Origin: Turicibacter sp.
GTDB lineage: Bacteria; Bacillota_I; Bacilli_A; MOL361; Turicibacteraceae
Assembly: GCA_009780245.1 (NCBI GenBank)
Contig: WRAJ01000005.1
Span: forward strand, 1 to 64,000
DNA: 64,000 nucleotides
Direction of reading: 5' to 3'
The notes under the pieces are model-generated. The model saw only the letters and a list, made by a program, of their open reading frames with translations, did no database searches and had not been told where the DNA came from. Every line of letters starts with the position of its first letter. The first letter of the stretch is position 1. Positions 7,512-17,047 of the stretch are shown in pieces. The position numbers and the translations under genes were made by a program.

Positions 7512-9110
7512 CTACTGAATGCGCCCCTGCATTAATATCTTTTTAGGGTTTGATTTTGCAACGTAAAAAACGGGAATTACGGTAGATAACACAATAACTC
7601 CTAAACCAGCGCTATATAAAGGGAGAATAATACCTGTTGTTAACGATTGATCAAATAATTCTAGGGTTTGTTCAATGGTGAGTTCTGAGCCAAAGCCCAT
7701 ATGAAACAGCGTGTCATTTTGTCCCCATGATCCTTCTGTCATCGTATAAATGTAACTCGGTTGATGAGCAAATTCGGATCTTAACATTTGTCTTGAGACT
7801 GCACCTGATATAAGTTGACCAGCAAAGATTGAAAGGGTCATCCCAATAAAGCCAACCACCACAACTTCGATTAAAATTTGTGTGATGATTTTTCTCCTAC
7901 TTTCACCGAGCGCTAAATAGACTCCGATTTCATGTCGACGATCGCGCAAGAATAGTAAAATGAATAGCGTTAAAATTAAAATCGTTGCGCTTGCTGAGAT
8001 CCATAAAATGCTGTTTGCAATACTGCGAATAGAATCAAAGGATGCCGAGACGTTGGCAAAGGTATTTAATAAATCATCAACTATCCAGAAATCCGGTAGT
8101 ATTTCCAAAGCAGCCTCTCTAAATGATTCTAACTCTAACGGGTCGTTCAAGATAAAAAACGATTGAAAATCAATAATATCTTCGTTAGCTTGTTCAAGTG
8201 GCCACCATTCTAAGCCGTAATCATCGTACAACCGCTGATATTCTGCGAGTGTGTTTGTTTGAATAATAGTGAGTACTTCATTTGGAACGTGAATCCGATT
8301 TGAAAGGTCGCTCACACGCTGTCCTTCCATGTGTTCATATCCTCGTGGAATGATATTATCGGTTGGTACGACATCAAACAGACCGACGATTTCAAATTCG
8401 TAAGGGAAATACCAAAGAACATTTTCATCTATTCTAGGATTTTCAGCGTCCCAGTCGAAAAAGTATAAAATTAGAAACTCATATTCCATGGTGAAAGTTG
8501 AGCCGACATGCAGTTCATTTTCCGCAGCAAGCGAGCTGGAAATGAGTGCTGGGAATAAATCAGTTTCTGATTGGACAGAAAAATTTTCAAATGTCTCTCC
8601 TGCTACAAGTTCAATTACGCCTTCTTGCATCGCGATCGGTTCATCATCTGATGTTCCGTAAAATTGGAAAAAATTCCCTTGCTGAAGCCAGATGCTACGT
8701 CCGTTTCCTAGTGATAGCTGTACGCCAGCATTGAAAGAATGATGAGCATACGGAGCGAAGTAATAATCGTAGTCGTAAGTATATAATTGTGTATGCCTTG
8801 AATAATAATGGCGATTAACATAAGGCAATTCAGAAATTTGCTGGATGATTTCAGATGTGAGCGAATCGGGTAGCGTAAAGGTCATACCCCCATCTGCCGT
8901 CAGTTCAAACGGAATATTGTCTTGGTCGATTTGCAAAGTAACAATCGGTGACATACGGTGCCTAAGAGCTAAATCGGTGTTATTCATGGCTCTTGTCATG
9001 GTGATCGAGCCTAATAGAGTGGTGCTTAGAATGAAAATAAGTACGAGTAGAATGACAGCTTTCACAGGTTGCCTGAAAATAGTTGTGCTAGCTCTTTTGA
9101 GAACATTCAT
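7512..9110 (-). CDS. FtsX-like ABC permease/MacB-type membrane protein
   Basis: 532 residues. An N-terminal membrane segment (residues 15-40) is followed by a long extracellular domain of about 320 residues, then three membrane segments in the C-terminal third: SILWISASATILILTLFILLF, a segment around IEVVVVGFIGMTLSIFAG, and the last near the end before FYVAKSNPKKILMQ. The DRRHEIGVYLALGESRRKI loop between segments is the FtsX domain signature. AGGAGGT precedes the ATG. No ABC ATPase gene is adjacent. It heads the operon with the ECF sigma and anti-sigma genes and may report on the envelope or be a target of them. Confidence 0.8.
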   Translation of the reverse strand: MNVLKRASTTIFRQPVKAVILLVLIFILSTTLLGSITMTRAMNNTDLALRHRMSPIVTLQIDQDNIPFELTADGGMTFTLPDSLTSEIIQQISELPYVNRHYYSRHTQLYTYDYDYYFAPYAHHSFNAGVQLSLGNGRSIWLQQGNFFQFYGTSDDEPIAMQEGVIELVAGETFENFSVQSETDLFPALISSSLAAENELHVGSTFTMEYEFLILYFFDWDAENPRIDENVLWYFPYEFEIVGLFDVVPTDNIIPRGYEHMEGQRVSDLSNRIHVPNEVLTIIQTNTLAEYQRLYDDYGLEWWPLEQANEDIIDFQSFFILNDPLELESFREAALEILPDFWIVDDLLNTFANVSASFDSIRSIANSILWISASATILILTLFILLFLRDRRHEIGVYLALGESRRKIITQILIEVVVVGFIGMTLSIFAGQLISGAVSRQMLRSEFAHQPSYIYTMTEGSWGQNDTLFHMGFGSELTIEQTLELFDQSLTTGIILPLYSAGLGVIVLSTVIPVFYVAKSNPKKILMQGRIQ

Positions 9111-9167
9111 TTTATCTACCTCCTACCCTTATAACAATTCTCATCACCTCTTTGTGACAGTTTATAC

Positions 9168-9206
9168 AAAAAAAGATGCAAAAGTTGTTACACCGTTACA
9201 TCTTAG
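9168..9206 (-). terminator. Terminator of the NUDIX gene
   Basis: On the minus strand AAGATG, which includes the last codon of the NUDIX gene, pairs with CATCTT, followed by a T-run at 9169-9174. The stem is only six pairs, so termination may be partial. Confidence 0.45.
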
Positions 9207-9642
9207 TGATAATTTCTGTGTATGCGCTGCCTTGCTGCCAAGCTTCAATGGCAATTTTGCGACATGGTACCATAGCGTTAGGCAAGTCGGTCAAATCAAA
9301 CCACTTGAGTTTGGCTGCTTTTTCTGGTTCCATGATGGTGGGTGTACCAGCGTAACTTTTAACAAGAAAATAAAGGTGGTAATAGATACGTTCTGATTCT
9401 GAGAAGTGATGCGTTAAGTGGATGAATTCTAAATCACTGGTTGCGACATCAATCCCGATTTCTTCTTTACATTCGCGGATGGTCGCTTGCCTGGCAGCTT
9501 CGTTTGCATCGACGTGCCCACTCGCCGCGGTGTCCCATTTCCCATCTTGGTAGCCGGTATTTTGCCTTAAGTGCAGCAGAATTTTCTGTCCGTCTTCGCT
9601 TAGAATAATTGGAAAAACAGCTGAATAATTTTTAAATGCCAT
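9196..9642 (-). CDS. NUDIX hydrolase
   Basis: 148 residues. The Nudix box is complete, beginning GHVDANEAARQATIRECKEE and ending IGI, with the REUXEEXGU core that binds the catalytic metal. The context (FPIILSEDGQKILLHLRQNTGYQDGKWD) resembles nucleoside-diphosphate-derivative hydrolases acting on small substrates, but the substrate cannot be read from sequence. AGGAGGT lies eight bases before the ATG. It is transcribed alone, upstream of the FtsX operon on the same strand. Confidence 0.9.
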   Translation of the reverse strand: MAFKNYSAVFPIILSEDGQKILLHLRQNTGYQDGKWDTAASGHVDANEAARQATIRECKEEIGIDVATSDLEFIHLTHHFSESERIYYHLYFLVKSYAGTPTIMEPEKAAKLKWFDLTDLPNAMVPCRKIAIEAWQQGSAYTEIITKM

Positions 9643-9684
9643 GTGTGACGACCTCCTAATGCGGGTTATGTTAACTTTGCCCCC

Positions 9685-10010
9685 CCTTTTTTTGGATTTT
9701 CGCTTGAAAGATTGATGAAGTGCTTGGATTAGTGTGTGAAAATGCCGCTCTTGTCATCCTTTTTTTAGATTTTCACTCAAAAGGTTGACGAAACGCTCGA
9801 TTGGCGTGTGATGCTACTGCCCTTATCATCTTTTTTCTGAAATTTCGTCCAAAAGGTTGACGAAACGCTCGGGTTAGCGTGTGATAATGCTGATCTGATC
9901 ATCCTTTTTTTAATTTTTCGATCAAAAGGATGATTTAGCATGCCAATCAGCGTGTAATGATACCAACCACATCACCTTTTCTTGAATTTCCACCCAAAAG
10001 GTTGATGATC
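9685..10010. repeat. Tandem array of about 4.5 imperfect 72-bp repeats
   Basis: Units begin near 9685, 9758, 9830, 9903 and 9975, at a period of 72-73 bases. Each opens with CCTTTTTTT, continues with ATTTTC and AAAAGGTTGA, has GCGTGTGAT-like bases in the middle and ends in ATCAT. Units differ at many positions. The array fills the gap between the whiA stop and the NUDIX start and contains no reading frame. Its T-runs lie on the plus strand, against the direction of the flanking genes. Confidence 0.75.
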
Positions 10011-10013
10011 TCC

Positions 10014-10952
10014 TTATTCCCCTCGTAATTCAGCAGCGATTTTCTTAATGCTGCGCATACGATGATTAATCCCTGATTTCGTTAATGCATGACCACGCTC
10101 AGTGGCGATGCTAGCCAGCTCTGCCAGATTTTCTTCGGGAAATTCAAGCCGTAATTCAGCGAGGTAAGCGAGCTTTTCGTTTAAAAAATCACCGCCCTTT
10201 GTGCGTTTGATCAGCTCAATGTCTGCTACTTGACCATCGGCTGCGGTTAGCGTTTTTGTCTCATTCGCAATCTCGCAATTATTTAGGCGGTTATCCGAAT
10301 TGCGCATGTCGCGAATGATGCGCATGTCTTCAAAACTTAAAACAGAGCCAACAGCACCAACGGCCCGTAAAAAATCGCCAATCTTTTCCGACTCTTTAAT
10401 GTAACAGATGTAACCCTTCTTCCGAGCTAACACACGCGCATTAAGATCGAGGTCATTGAGCATTAGTTGTAACGTCAGCGCGTGTTCCGAGTCTGACGCG
10501 GTAAGCTCGAAATGATAGGACGAAGTCTCCGGGTTATTCACCGAACCACTCGCTAAGAAGGCACCACGCAAGTAGGCCCGAGAGCAGCAGCCTTTATTAA
10601 GTAGCTTTTCAAAAATTGAAAAATCGCCTTCCTCAGTCGGCATAACTTGCAGTGTTTCTGCCACTTCTAACACGTGACTAATAATGCGCACTACGTACGT
10701 GTTATTTTTTTTTAGATTTTTTTTCTTTCGTGCTAAGATGGCCGTTTGGACATTGGGGAAATTGTTTTTAAGCAAAGTTAAGACGCGCCTTGCGGTTGCC
10801 GCGTTTTCAGTATCAAAGTTTAAAACGGGACCGCTGCTCGTTAGCGACATGGTCCCGTTCATTTTTAGTAATGCTGAGAGTTCGGCAATCTGGCAACACG
10901 GTGCACTTTCAATACCGACCAACTCTTTTTTTATGTGAGCTGCAAATGACAT
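10014..10952 (-). CDS. whiA: DNA-binding protein WhiA
   Basis: 312 residues, the normal length. The N-terminal half is the LAGLIDADG-like domain ([33 protein letters not shown] pattern, without catalytic acids). The C-terminal part is the helix-turn-helix ([32 protein letters not shown]). WhiA is a conserved Gram-positive regulator linked to cell division, chromosome segregation and, in Streptomyces, sporulation. It is the last gene of valS-rapZ-glmR-whiA on the minus strand. Confidence 0.95.
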   Translation of the reverse strand: [312 protein letters not shown]

Positions 10953-10979
10953 ATTGCCCGCTCCTTTCTATAAGCTAAA

Positions 10980-11939
10980 CTAAACATCCAACAATAACGA
11001 GAAAATCATCGCAGCGACTTTTTTCGAATCGTGGCGCACTTCGCGCGCTTTGTTATAATCAACCATGCGGCTTTGGATAATATTAACGCCCATACCTTCT
11101 AATTGCTCACGATCAATCTCGACGATGCCAGAATTATCCGCGATGTATTTTTGAATCACATCCGCATCGATTTTCCCGTCGTTGACTAACACGCTATCAA
11201 TAAATTTAAAACCAACGTGATCTTCAATGGATGTGATGTGATCAGACACCGTAAAATCAGTGGTTTCTCCCGGTTGACTCATGATGTTGCAGCAATAGAC
11301 GAAGTCTGCTTTTGTCTGTTCAATCGCCGACCTCATCTCTGAAAACAGTAAATTCGGAATAATACTCGTATAAAGACTTCCCGGCGCAAGCACTACTAAA
11401 TCTGCTTCTTTGATCGCCCGCACCGCTTCTTCCAAAGCAGGGCAGTTTTCCTGATAATAAACGCGCTTAATCTTCTTCGCATTGTTCGGAATGTTAGATT
11501 CACCGGTTGCCACGTCCCCGTCTTCGTACTCGGCACATAAACACAGCGCTTCGTTACAAACCGGTAAAATGCGCCCGCGTACATTCAACACTTCACTTAA
11601 ATTCGCGACCGCAGCAGCAAAGTTCCCTGTGATATTCGTCATCGCAGCAAGCAATAAGTTTCCTGTGGGATGACCCGCTAACCCGTCGCCATCTTCGAAT
11701 CGGTATTGGAACAACTCGTCAACCAGTGGTTCCGCTTCTGACAGTGCAACCAGAACATTTCGAATGTCTCCTGGGGGTGGAACGTCAAACGTTTCGCGCA
11801 AACTCCCGGATGAACCGCCATCATCGGCGACCGTGACAATCGCTGTGATGTCGATCGGGAACCTTTTCAATCCGCGCAAAATACTCGATAAACCAGTCCC
11901 GCCACCGATAACGGCGATTTTATAATCGTATTCGTACAT
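10980..11939 (-). CDS. glmR: Gluconeogenesis factor GlmR (YvcK), CofD-like
   Basis: 319 residues. It begins IAVIGGGTGLSSILRGLK and contains TVADDGGSSGSLR, GDIRNVLVAL and LVVLAPGSLYTSIIPNLL, all typical of YvcK of the CofD-like family. In Bacillus it binds UDP-GlcNAc and directs carbon to cell wall precursors by stimulating GlmS, being required on gluconeogenic carbon sources. It overlaps the rapZ stop codon by one base and precedes whiA by 27 bases. Confidence 0.95.
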   Translation of the reverse strand: MYEYDYKIAVIGGGTGLSSILRGLKRFPIDITAIVTVADDGGSSGSLRETFDVPPPGDIRNVLVALSEAEPLVDELFQYRFEDGDGLAGHPTGNLLLAAMTNITGNFAAAVANLSEVLNVRGRILPVCNEALCLCAEYEDGDVATGESNIPNNAKKIKRVYYQENCPALEEAVRAIKEADLVVLAPGSLYTSIIPNLLFSEMRSAIEQTKADFVYCCNIMSQPGETTDFTVSDHITSIEDHVGFKFIDSVLVNDGKIDADVIQKYIADNSGIVEIDREQLEGMGVNIIQSRMVDYNKAREVRHDSKKVAAMIFSLLLDV

Positions 11940-12823
11940 TAGTGTCCACCTCCGTGAATGTTGGCTTGCCCGATGTTTCGATGAACCACGTGCGTGGGGT
12001 AACTAGGTTTAAAATGAGCAGCCAAATACTCAGCCAAAGCGACCGATCGATGTTGGCCACCCGTGCAACCAATACCAATCACCACTTGTGACTTCCCTTC
12101 TTTTTTGTAATTAGGGATTAAAAAACTTAATAGATCAACCAATTTTTCTAAGAACGTCTGCGCCATCTCGGAATGGATGACAAAGTCGTACACGTTTTGA
12201 TCGAGCCCGGTCTGTGTGCGCATGACTTCATCGTAAAACGGGTTAGGGAGGAACCTGACGTCGAACATCACGTCGGTATCCACTGGGGTTCCGTGCTTGA
12301 AGCCAAACGAGGCAAACGTGACGTTAAAATAATCACCGGTTTGGTTGCTGTATAACCGGACGACTTCTGCTTTTAGATCACGCGCGGACATGCTGGTGGT
12401 ATTAATTTTGGCGGTTGCTAACCCAAAAATAGGTTCTAATAATTGGCGTTCTTTGTTGATGCCAAAGAGGGGATTTGAATCGCGAGAGAGGGGATGACTG
12501 CGACGGGTTTCTTTGAATCGTTTGACTAACGTTTGGTTATCGGCATCAAGGAACAAGATTTGGACGTTGATGTAATTACTGTCTTGCATGAAAAGGTGCA
12601 TTTCATTGATCGAATCGAAAGACAGGCTGCGTAAGTCGATGACCACCGCTAACTTCACTTCGTGATCGCTTGCCTCAAGAATCAGCTGGGTTAAGGTTGG
12701 TAATAATTTAGGTGGTAAATTGTCGATGCAGTGATAACCCAAGTCCTCTAAGCTATCAAGCACCACACTTTTTCCCGCGCCACTCATCCCGGTAACAATG
12801 AGTAAGTTTATTTTTTTGCCCAT
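11939..12823 (-). CDS. rapZ: RNase adapter/nucleotide-binding protein RapZ (YvcJ)
   Basis: 294 residues. Walker A reads GMSGAGKS near residue 13. The C-terminal domain carries GIGCTGGQHRSVALAEYLA and a histidine-rich end, HRNIGQANIHGGGH. In E. coli RapZ senses GlcN6P and steers RNase E; in Firmicutes YvcJ is a GTP/ATP-binding protein of less defined role. Its neighbour glmR also concerns GlcNAc metabolism. It sits 19 bases after valS. Confidence 0.94.
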   Translation of the reverse strand: MGKKINLLIVTGMSGAGKSVVLDSLEDLGYHCIDNLPPKLLPTLTQLILEASDHEVKLAVVIDLRSLSFDSINEMHLFMQDSNYINVQILFLDADNQTLVKRFKETRRSHPLSRDSNPLFGINKERQLLEPIFGLATAKINTTSMSARDLKAEVVRLYSNQTGDYFNVTFASFGFKHGTPVDTDVMFDVRFLPNPFYDEVMRTQTGLDQNVYDFVIHSEMAQTFLEKLVDLLSFLIPNYKKEGKSQVVIGIGCTGGQHRSVALAEYLAAHFKPSYPTHVVHRNIGQANIHGGGH

Positions 12824-12842
12824 AGTGGGTCAACTCCTTGTG

Positions 12843-15479
12843 TTATTTCTTCAACGCTTCAAGCCTTGCAGAGACTTCTGCCAGCTTAGCTTCGTAATCG
12901 ATCAGTTTGGCACGTTCTTCCTCGACTAGCTTTTCCGGTGCTTTGCTGACGAATTTCTCGTTAGCAAGTTTCGATGTGCCGCGCTTTACTTCGGCTTCTA
13001 ATTTCTTTGCCTCCGCAGACAAGCGTGTGATTTCTGCTTCCACGTTAACGAGGCCTTCCATTGGCAACAGAACACTCGCCCCGGTAACGACGGCTGACAT
13101 GGTTTCTTCAGCCAAAACAAGCCCGGTATTTAAGGTTAATTCAGATGGGTTACAAAATCTTTCTAGGTAGGCTGCGTTCTCTTTTAGCATGCCCAAATCG
13201 CGCTCCGTTTTTACATCCACGTACATGCGAATGGCTTTGCTCATTGGTGCTTCAACTTCAGCACGCATGTTACGCACGGATTTGATGATGTCTGAGATGA
13301 GCGTAAAATTAGCGACAGCGTGCTCGTCTTCAAAAAACGTCCGTTCCTCTGGCCAAGCCGATACCGAAATCGAGGCTTCTGCACCAGAGATTAACCCGTA
13401 GATTTCTTCTGTCACAAAAGGCATAAACGGATGCAACAGTTTGACAATGGCTTCTAGTGTGTAAGCCAACACCATGCGTGTGGTCGTTTTTGCTTCTTCG
13501 TTAACCCCCGACATCGGGACTTTCGCCATTTCAATGTACCAACTACAGAAGTCTTCCCAAATAAAACTGTAAAGGTAGCGATCCACTTCACCAAATTCGA
13601 ATTTTTCTGCGTTGTAATTAACCGCTTTGATGGTCGCATTCAATTTTGAAAGAATAAACTTATCCGCGATATTAAAGGTACGACCTTCCAAGTTCACATC
13701 TGCAGCCGTCATCCCGTCTAAATTCATGATCGTAAAGCGCGAAGCGTTCCAAATTTTATTAATGAAATTCCAAGTCGATTCGATTTTTTCTTCGTTGTAA
13801 CGCAAATCCTGACCTGGCGCTGAGTTTGTCGTTAAGAAGTAGCGTAGTGAATCCGCTCCGTATTTCTGGACAACGTCCATCGGGTCAACACCGTTTCCTA
13901 ATGATTTACTCATCTTCCTACCATCGGCAGCCCGCACCAGCCCGTGGATCAATACGTTTTCAAATGGGCGCTCATCGGTGAATTCAAGGCTGGTAAAAAT
14001 CATGCGCGAGACCCAGAAAAAGATAATGTCGTACCCGGTCACTAAGGTTGAAGTTGGAAAAAAGGCTTTGAACATGTCGGCCTCTTCGTTTGGCCAATCC
14101 ATCGTACTAAACGGCCATAACGCTGATGAGAACCACGTGTCTAACACGTCCTCGTCTTGCGTCCAGTTTTCGACATCAGCAGGCGCATCGGCCCCCACAT
14201 AGACCTCGCCCGTTTCGTTGTGATACCAAGCCGGAATTTGATGCCCCCACCAAAGTTGACGTGAAATACACCAATCGTGAATGTTTTCCATCCATTGCAA
14301 AAACGTGTGCTCAAAACGATTCGGCACGAAATTAACTTTATTATCACTTTTCTGATTGTCAACCGAACGCTGTGCCATCTCTGTCATTTTTACGAACCAC
14401 TGCGTCGACAAATAAGGCTCAACCACCGCATCCGTGCGCTCCGAGTGACCCACCGAATGAACATGCTTTTCAACCTTTACAACTAAACCGGCCGCCTCTA
14501 AATCAGCCACCAACTGCTTCCTTGCGATGAAGCGGTCCAACCCGTCGTACTTGCCAGCCAATTCGTTCATCGTACCGTTTAAATGCATACAAACCGGTCG
14601 CGCCAAGTCATGACGATTCCCGACTTCAAAATCGTTCGGGTCATGCGCAGGGGTAATTTTAACGACGCCCGTCCCGAAGTCCCTCTCCACATACTCATCG
14701 ACAATGACCGGGATTGGCTTCCCGTTTCCTGGGAGTAACACATTTTTCCCAACCACGTGCTGGTAACGATTATCCTCTGGGTGCACCGCTACCGCCACAT
14801 CCCCGAACATCGTTTCCGGTCTTGTCGTGGCAACTTCTAAATAATCGCTCGTTCCCTCGATCATGTATTTGAAATGATAAAAAGCACCCTCCACTTCTTT
14901 GTGGATGACTTCGATATCAGAAAGAGCTGTTTTAGCAGCCGGATCCCAGTTAATAATTCTTTCTCCGCGGTAAATGAGGCCTTTGTTGTAAAGGTCAACA
15001 AACACTTTTTTAACGGCGTTTGAAAGGCCTTCATCGAGGGTGAAGCGCTCTTTTGAGTAGTCTAATGATAAGCCGAGCGTTGCCCATTGATTTTTAATGA
15101 CGCTTGCGTATTCTTCTTTCCATTCCCATGATTTTTCGAGGAATTTTTCACGCCCGAGGTCGTAGCGCGAAATCCCGTCTTCGCGTAGGCGCTCTTCCAC
15201 TTTTGCTTGTGTCGCAATGCCTGCGTGATCCATACCTGGTAGGAATAAAGTTTCAAAGCCTTGCATGCGTTTCATGCGGACGATGATATCCTGCAGTGAC
15301 GTATCCCAGGCGTGACCAAGATGGAGTTTTCCAGTAACGTTTGGCGGGGGGATGACGATTGAATATTTCGGCTTATCGCTCGTCGGATCAGCCTTAAAAC
15401 TATCCTGCTTTAGCCAATAATCGTACTTACCTGCTTCGACTTTTAAATGGTCGTATTTTGTATCTAAATTTTTATCCAT
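12843..15479 (-). CDS. valS: Valyl-tRNA synthetase
   Basis: 878 residues, a full-length class I synthetase. The HIGH motif reads HLGH in [16 protein letters not shown] (about residue 53), and KMSKS reads [14 protein letters not shown] (about residue 522). The C-terminus is the ValRS coiled coil ([42 protein letters not shown]...). The editing domain is intact ([19 protein letters not shown]). It leads the operon with rapZ-glmR-whiA, whereas uvrA often holds that place in other Firmicutes. The leader of roughly 45 bases is too short for a T-box. Confidence 0.97.
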   Translation of the reverse strand: MDKNLDTKYDHLKVEAGKYDYWLKQDSFKADPTSDKPKYSIVIPPPNVTGKLHLGHAWDTSLQDIIVRMKRMQGFETLFLPGMDHAGIATQAKVEERLREDGISRYDLGREKFLEKSWEWKEEYASVIKNQWATLGLSLDYSKERFTLDEGLSNAVKKVFVDLYNKGLIYRGERIINWDPAAKTALSDIEVIHKEVEGAFYHFKYMIEGTSDYLEVATTRPETMFGDVAVAVHPEDNRYQHVVGKNVLLPGNGKPIPVIVDEYVERDFGTGVVKITPAHDPNDFEVGNRHDLARPVCMHLNGTMNELAGKYDGLDRFIARKQLVADLEAAGLVVKVEKHVHSVGHSERTDAVVEPYLSTQWFVKMTEMAQRSVDNQKSDNKVNFVPNRFEHTFLQWMENIHDWCISRQLWWGHQIPAWYHNETGEVYVGADAPADVENWTQDEDVLDTWFSSALWPFSTMDWPNEEADMFKAFFPTSTLVTGYDIIFFWVSRMIFTSLEFTDERPFENVLIHGLVRAADGRKMSKSLGNGVDPMDVVQKYGADSLRYFLTTNSAPGQDLRYNEEKIESTWNFINKIWNASRFTIMNLDGMTAADVNLEGRTFNIADKFILSKLNATIKAVNYNAEKFEFGEVDRYLYSFIWEDFCSWYIEMAKVPMSGVNEEAKTTTRMVLAYTLEAIVKLLHPFMPFVTEEIYGLISGAEASISVSAWPEERTFFEDEHAVANFTLISDIIKSVRNMRAEVEAPMSKAIRMYVDVKTERDLGMLKENAAYLERFCNPSELTLNTGLVLAEETMSAVVTGASVLLPMEGLVNVEAEITRLSAEAKKLEAEVKRGTSKLANEKFVSKAPEKLVEEERAKLIDYEAKLAEVSARLEALKK

Positions 15480-15526
15480 TTTTGGGCACCGCCTTTGATT
15501 TTAAAAATAACTTGATATAACCCCGT

Positions 15527-15535
15527 ATTATAGCA
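15527..15535 (-). promoter_or_regulatory. Extended -10 promoter of valS
   Basis: On the minus strand TGC directly precedes TATAAT at 15532-15527. No convincing -35 is seen, which fits an extended -10 promoter. The transcript would start about 40 bases before the valS ATG. Confidence 0.5.
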
Positions 15536-15565
15536 GAAATGGCGATGGAATTAAAGTCTCAACCT

Positions 15566-15614
15566 AAAAAGGTCTAATCCTATCATTCAATAATAGGTAG
15601 CGATTAGACCTTTT
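15566..15614. terminator. Bidirectional terminator bounding the phage-tail element
   Basis: AAAAAGGTCTAATC at 15566-15579 pairs with GATTAGACCTTTT at 15602-15614. A second small stem (CCTAT..AATAGG) sits in the loop. It separates valS from the ImmA-type gene and marks the left edge of the element. Confidence 0.8.
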
Positions 15615-15634
15615 CTTTTTGTATGTTTATTTCT

Positions 15635-16114
15635 TTACCAATCATAATCGTCGTCATCCCTAGTAGATTGCCGTATTTCTGCGAAATAATTTTCTAATAA
15701 GCGGACTTCATTTGTGTTCATATCATAATCCATAATCAGACCATCGACCGTCGCATCTTCATCTAAGCGTTTAAGTTCTAGCTCGAAAGCAAAATAGTTC
15801 GCTTCGACTTCATAATGACTAGTGATCAGAGAAGTATATGCGCGAAGGGAGGATACATTGCGATTAGGGTGAAGAATCGCATGCCCTAACTCGTGCGCAC
15901 AAACGAGACGTTGCCGTCCTTCGCTTAACGCTTCATTTAAAAGAATCGCTTTAATTCGTTTCTCATATAGCCACATGCCATGCGCATCCTGCAGGGGTTG
16001 TTTGATAACCAATATGCCAAGATGTTTCGCAATGACAAAAGGATCGCGAGAACCAACTTTCTTAACTAATGCATCGACGGTCTTTTTAATCTCAATGACC
16101 GGTTTATGCCTCAT
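15635..16114 (-). CDS. ImmA/IrrE-type zinc metallopeptidase
   Basis: 159 residues. The zinc site reads CAHELGHAILH (HExxH) near residue 68, with a downstream acidic helix YEVEANYFAFEL giving the third ligand. ImmA proteases cleave or destabilise their partner repressor when DNA damage or another signal appears, which turns on the phage or element genes. The gene is immediately downstream of the XRE repressor (stop and start adjacent), the standard pairing. It therefore probably controls induction of the tail cluster. Confidence 0.9.
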   Translation of the reverse strand: MRHKPVIEIKKTVDALVKKVGSRDPFVIAKHLGILVIKQPLQDAHGMWLYEKRIKAILLNEALSEGRQRLVCAHELGHAILHPNRNVSSLRAYTSLITSHYEVEANYFAFELELKRLDEDATVDGLIMDYDMNTNEVRLLENYFAEIRQSTRDDDDYDW

Positions 16115-16609
16115 CTAGTTGTCCCCCTTAGTGTGTTTATGCTTATTAGGCGTAAATTTCTCTTTCCTTTCTAATGCCATGGCAGTTAACGCTACCTCAA
16201 TGGCACTTAAAACAGCTTTTTGCGTGCCTTCGCTATATTCATGCAAACCTAAGCCATCGTTAGCCGCATTGGCTCCGTCCACAATGCCAAGCTTGATTTC
16301 TTCTAAGCGTTCTTGAATCGACCGTTCATCTTTTTTAGTCAAAGCAGGTTGCCAATTGGCATCAGGTGCAAGTGAGGTGGTGTCAGTTTGTTTCTTAGAC
16401 GTATCAAATCCTAACAGGTATTCAGGCGTCACACCAAGCGCCTTGGCAAAAACATCCACTTTATTAAGTGGAAACTCTCTCGTTTTATTAAAGTAACGGG
16501 ATAAGCCAGATTTAGCATGTCCAACTCGTCGTGCTAACTCACTTAGAGATAACCCTTTTTCTTCTTTCAGCTTAGCTAGTAAATCAATCATTTCATCGTT
16601 TGTTCTCAT
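16115..16609 (-). CDS. XRE-family repressor of the tail element
   Basis: 164 residues. The N-terminal helix-turn-helix reads LKEEKGLSLSELARRVGHAKSGLSRYFNKTREFPLNKVDVFAKALGVTPEYLLG. The C-terminal part is Lys/Glu-rich and may be the ImmA contact or dimerisation region. AAGGAGGG lies about nine bases before the ATG at 16609; a TTG one codon earlier is less likely. It faces the operator array at 16643-16830, which overlaps its own promoter and the rightward promoter, as in a phage genetic switch. Confidence 0.92.
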   Translation of the reverse strand: MRTNDEMIDLLAKLKEEKGLSLSELARRVGHAKSGLSRYFNKTREFPLNKVDVFAKALGVTPEYLLGFDTSKKQTDTTSLAPDANWQPALTKKDERSIQERLEEIKLGIVDGANAANDGLGLHEYSEGTQKAVLSAIEVALTAMALERKEKFTPNKHKHTKGDN

Positions 16610-16642
16610 CAAAGGACCCTCCTTGTTATTCTAAATGATAGT

Positions 16643-16830
16643 ATTCCCATTGGAGAACCAATTATACCATTGTTCTTTAGAGAGTACAACAAGAAAGTTC
16701 GAGAAGTTTGAACTTTTACCGAAAAAGGTGTTGACAAAGAAGAACGATCGTATTATACTCAACACGTTCACCATAGAGAACCAAAAGGAGGTTTGTCGTT
16801 TTTTTATCTTTACAGTTCTCTATAGTGAAC
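16643..16830. promoter_or_regulatory. Divergent promoters with a GTTC-N8-GAAC operator array
   Basis: Five related 16-17 base palindromes lie here: ATTCCCATTGGAGAAC at 16643, GTTCTTTAGAGAGTAC at 16672, GTTCGAGAAGTTTGAAC at 16697, GTTCACCATAGAGAAC at 16766 and GTTCTCTATAGTGAAC at 16815. A perfect rightward promoter is TTGACA at 16731-16736, 17 bases, TATACT at 16754-16759. A leftward promoter on the minus strand is TTGTAC (16689-16684), 17 bases, TATAAT (16666-16661). The sites cover both promoters and the start of the right transcript, as expected for the adjacent repressor. Confidence 0.8.
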
Positions 16831-16847
16831 AAAATTAACTAAATCAC

Positions 16848-16955
16848 AAGCCTGATTACGTATAAGGGCATGGGATTCAAATATTGGAACAATCACTAAC
16901 TATTTAGTGTTTGCCATATGAAGCCCTAGCTTTCTTGTACGCTTTTTTCAGGCTT
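16848..16955 (+). ncRNA. Candidate structured leader RNA
   Basis: Three nested helices can be drawn. P1: AAGCCTGA (16848-16855) with TCAGGCTT (16948-16955). P2: AGGGC-ATGG (16865-16873) with CCAT (16914-16917) and GCCCT (16923-16927), leaving a five-base bulge. P3: CACTAA (16894-16899) with TTAGTG (16904-16909). The region lies in the untranslated leader between the rightward promoter and the sigma-like gene and has no long reading frame. I do not recognise a known riboswitch. It could attenuate transcription or be a remnant of a deleted gene. Confidence 0.35.
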
Positions 16956-17047
16956 TTGATGAGCTAGCAATGACTTTGATGTGCTTCATACGACCACTTT
17001 ATTTGTTTCCCATCCCCTTCTGCACCAGGCAGAAAGGAAGGTCAAAC

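Noticed and set aside
9685-10010. CRISPR array
   Set aside because: Repeats of 72-73 bases are imperfect throughout, with no constant repeat and variable spacer pattern.
15480-15535. T-box riboswitch before valS
   Set aside because: The leader is about 45 bases long with no room for the T-box stems, and no T-box core sequence is visible.
16793-16825. Short TTG-started frame after AAAGGAGG in the operator region
   Set aside because: Only ten codons, rich in Phe and Leu, running into the last operator. A good ribosome site remains, so it may be a stub of a deleted gene, but I cannot support it as a real gene.
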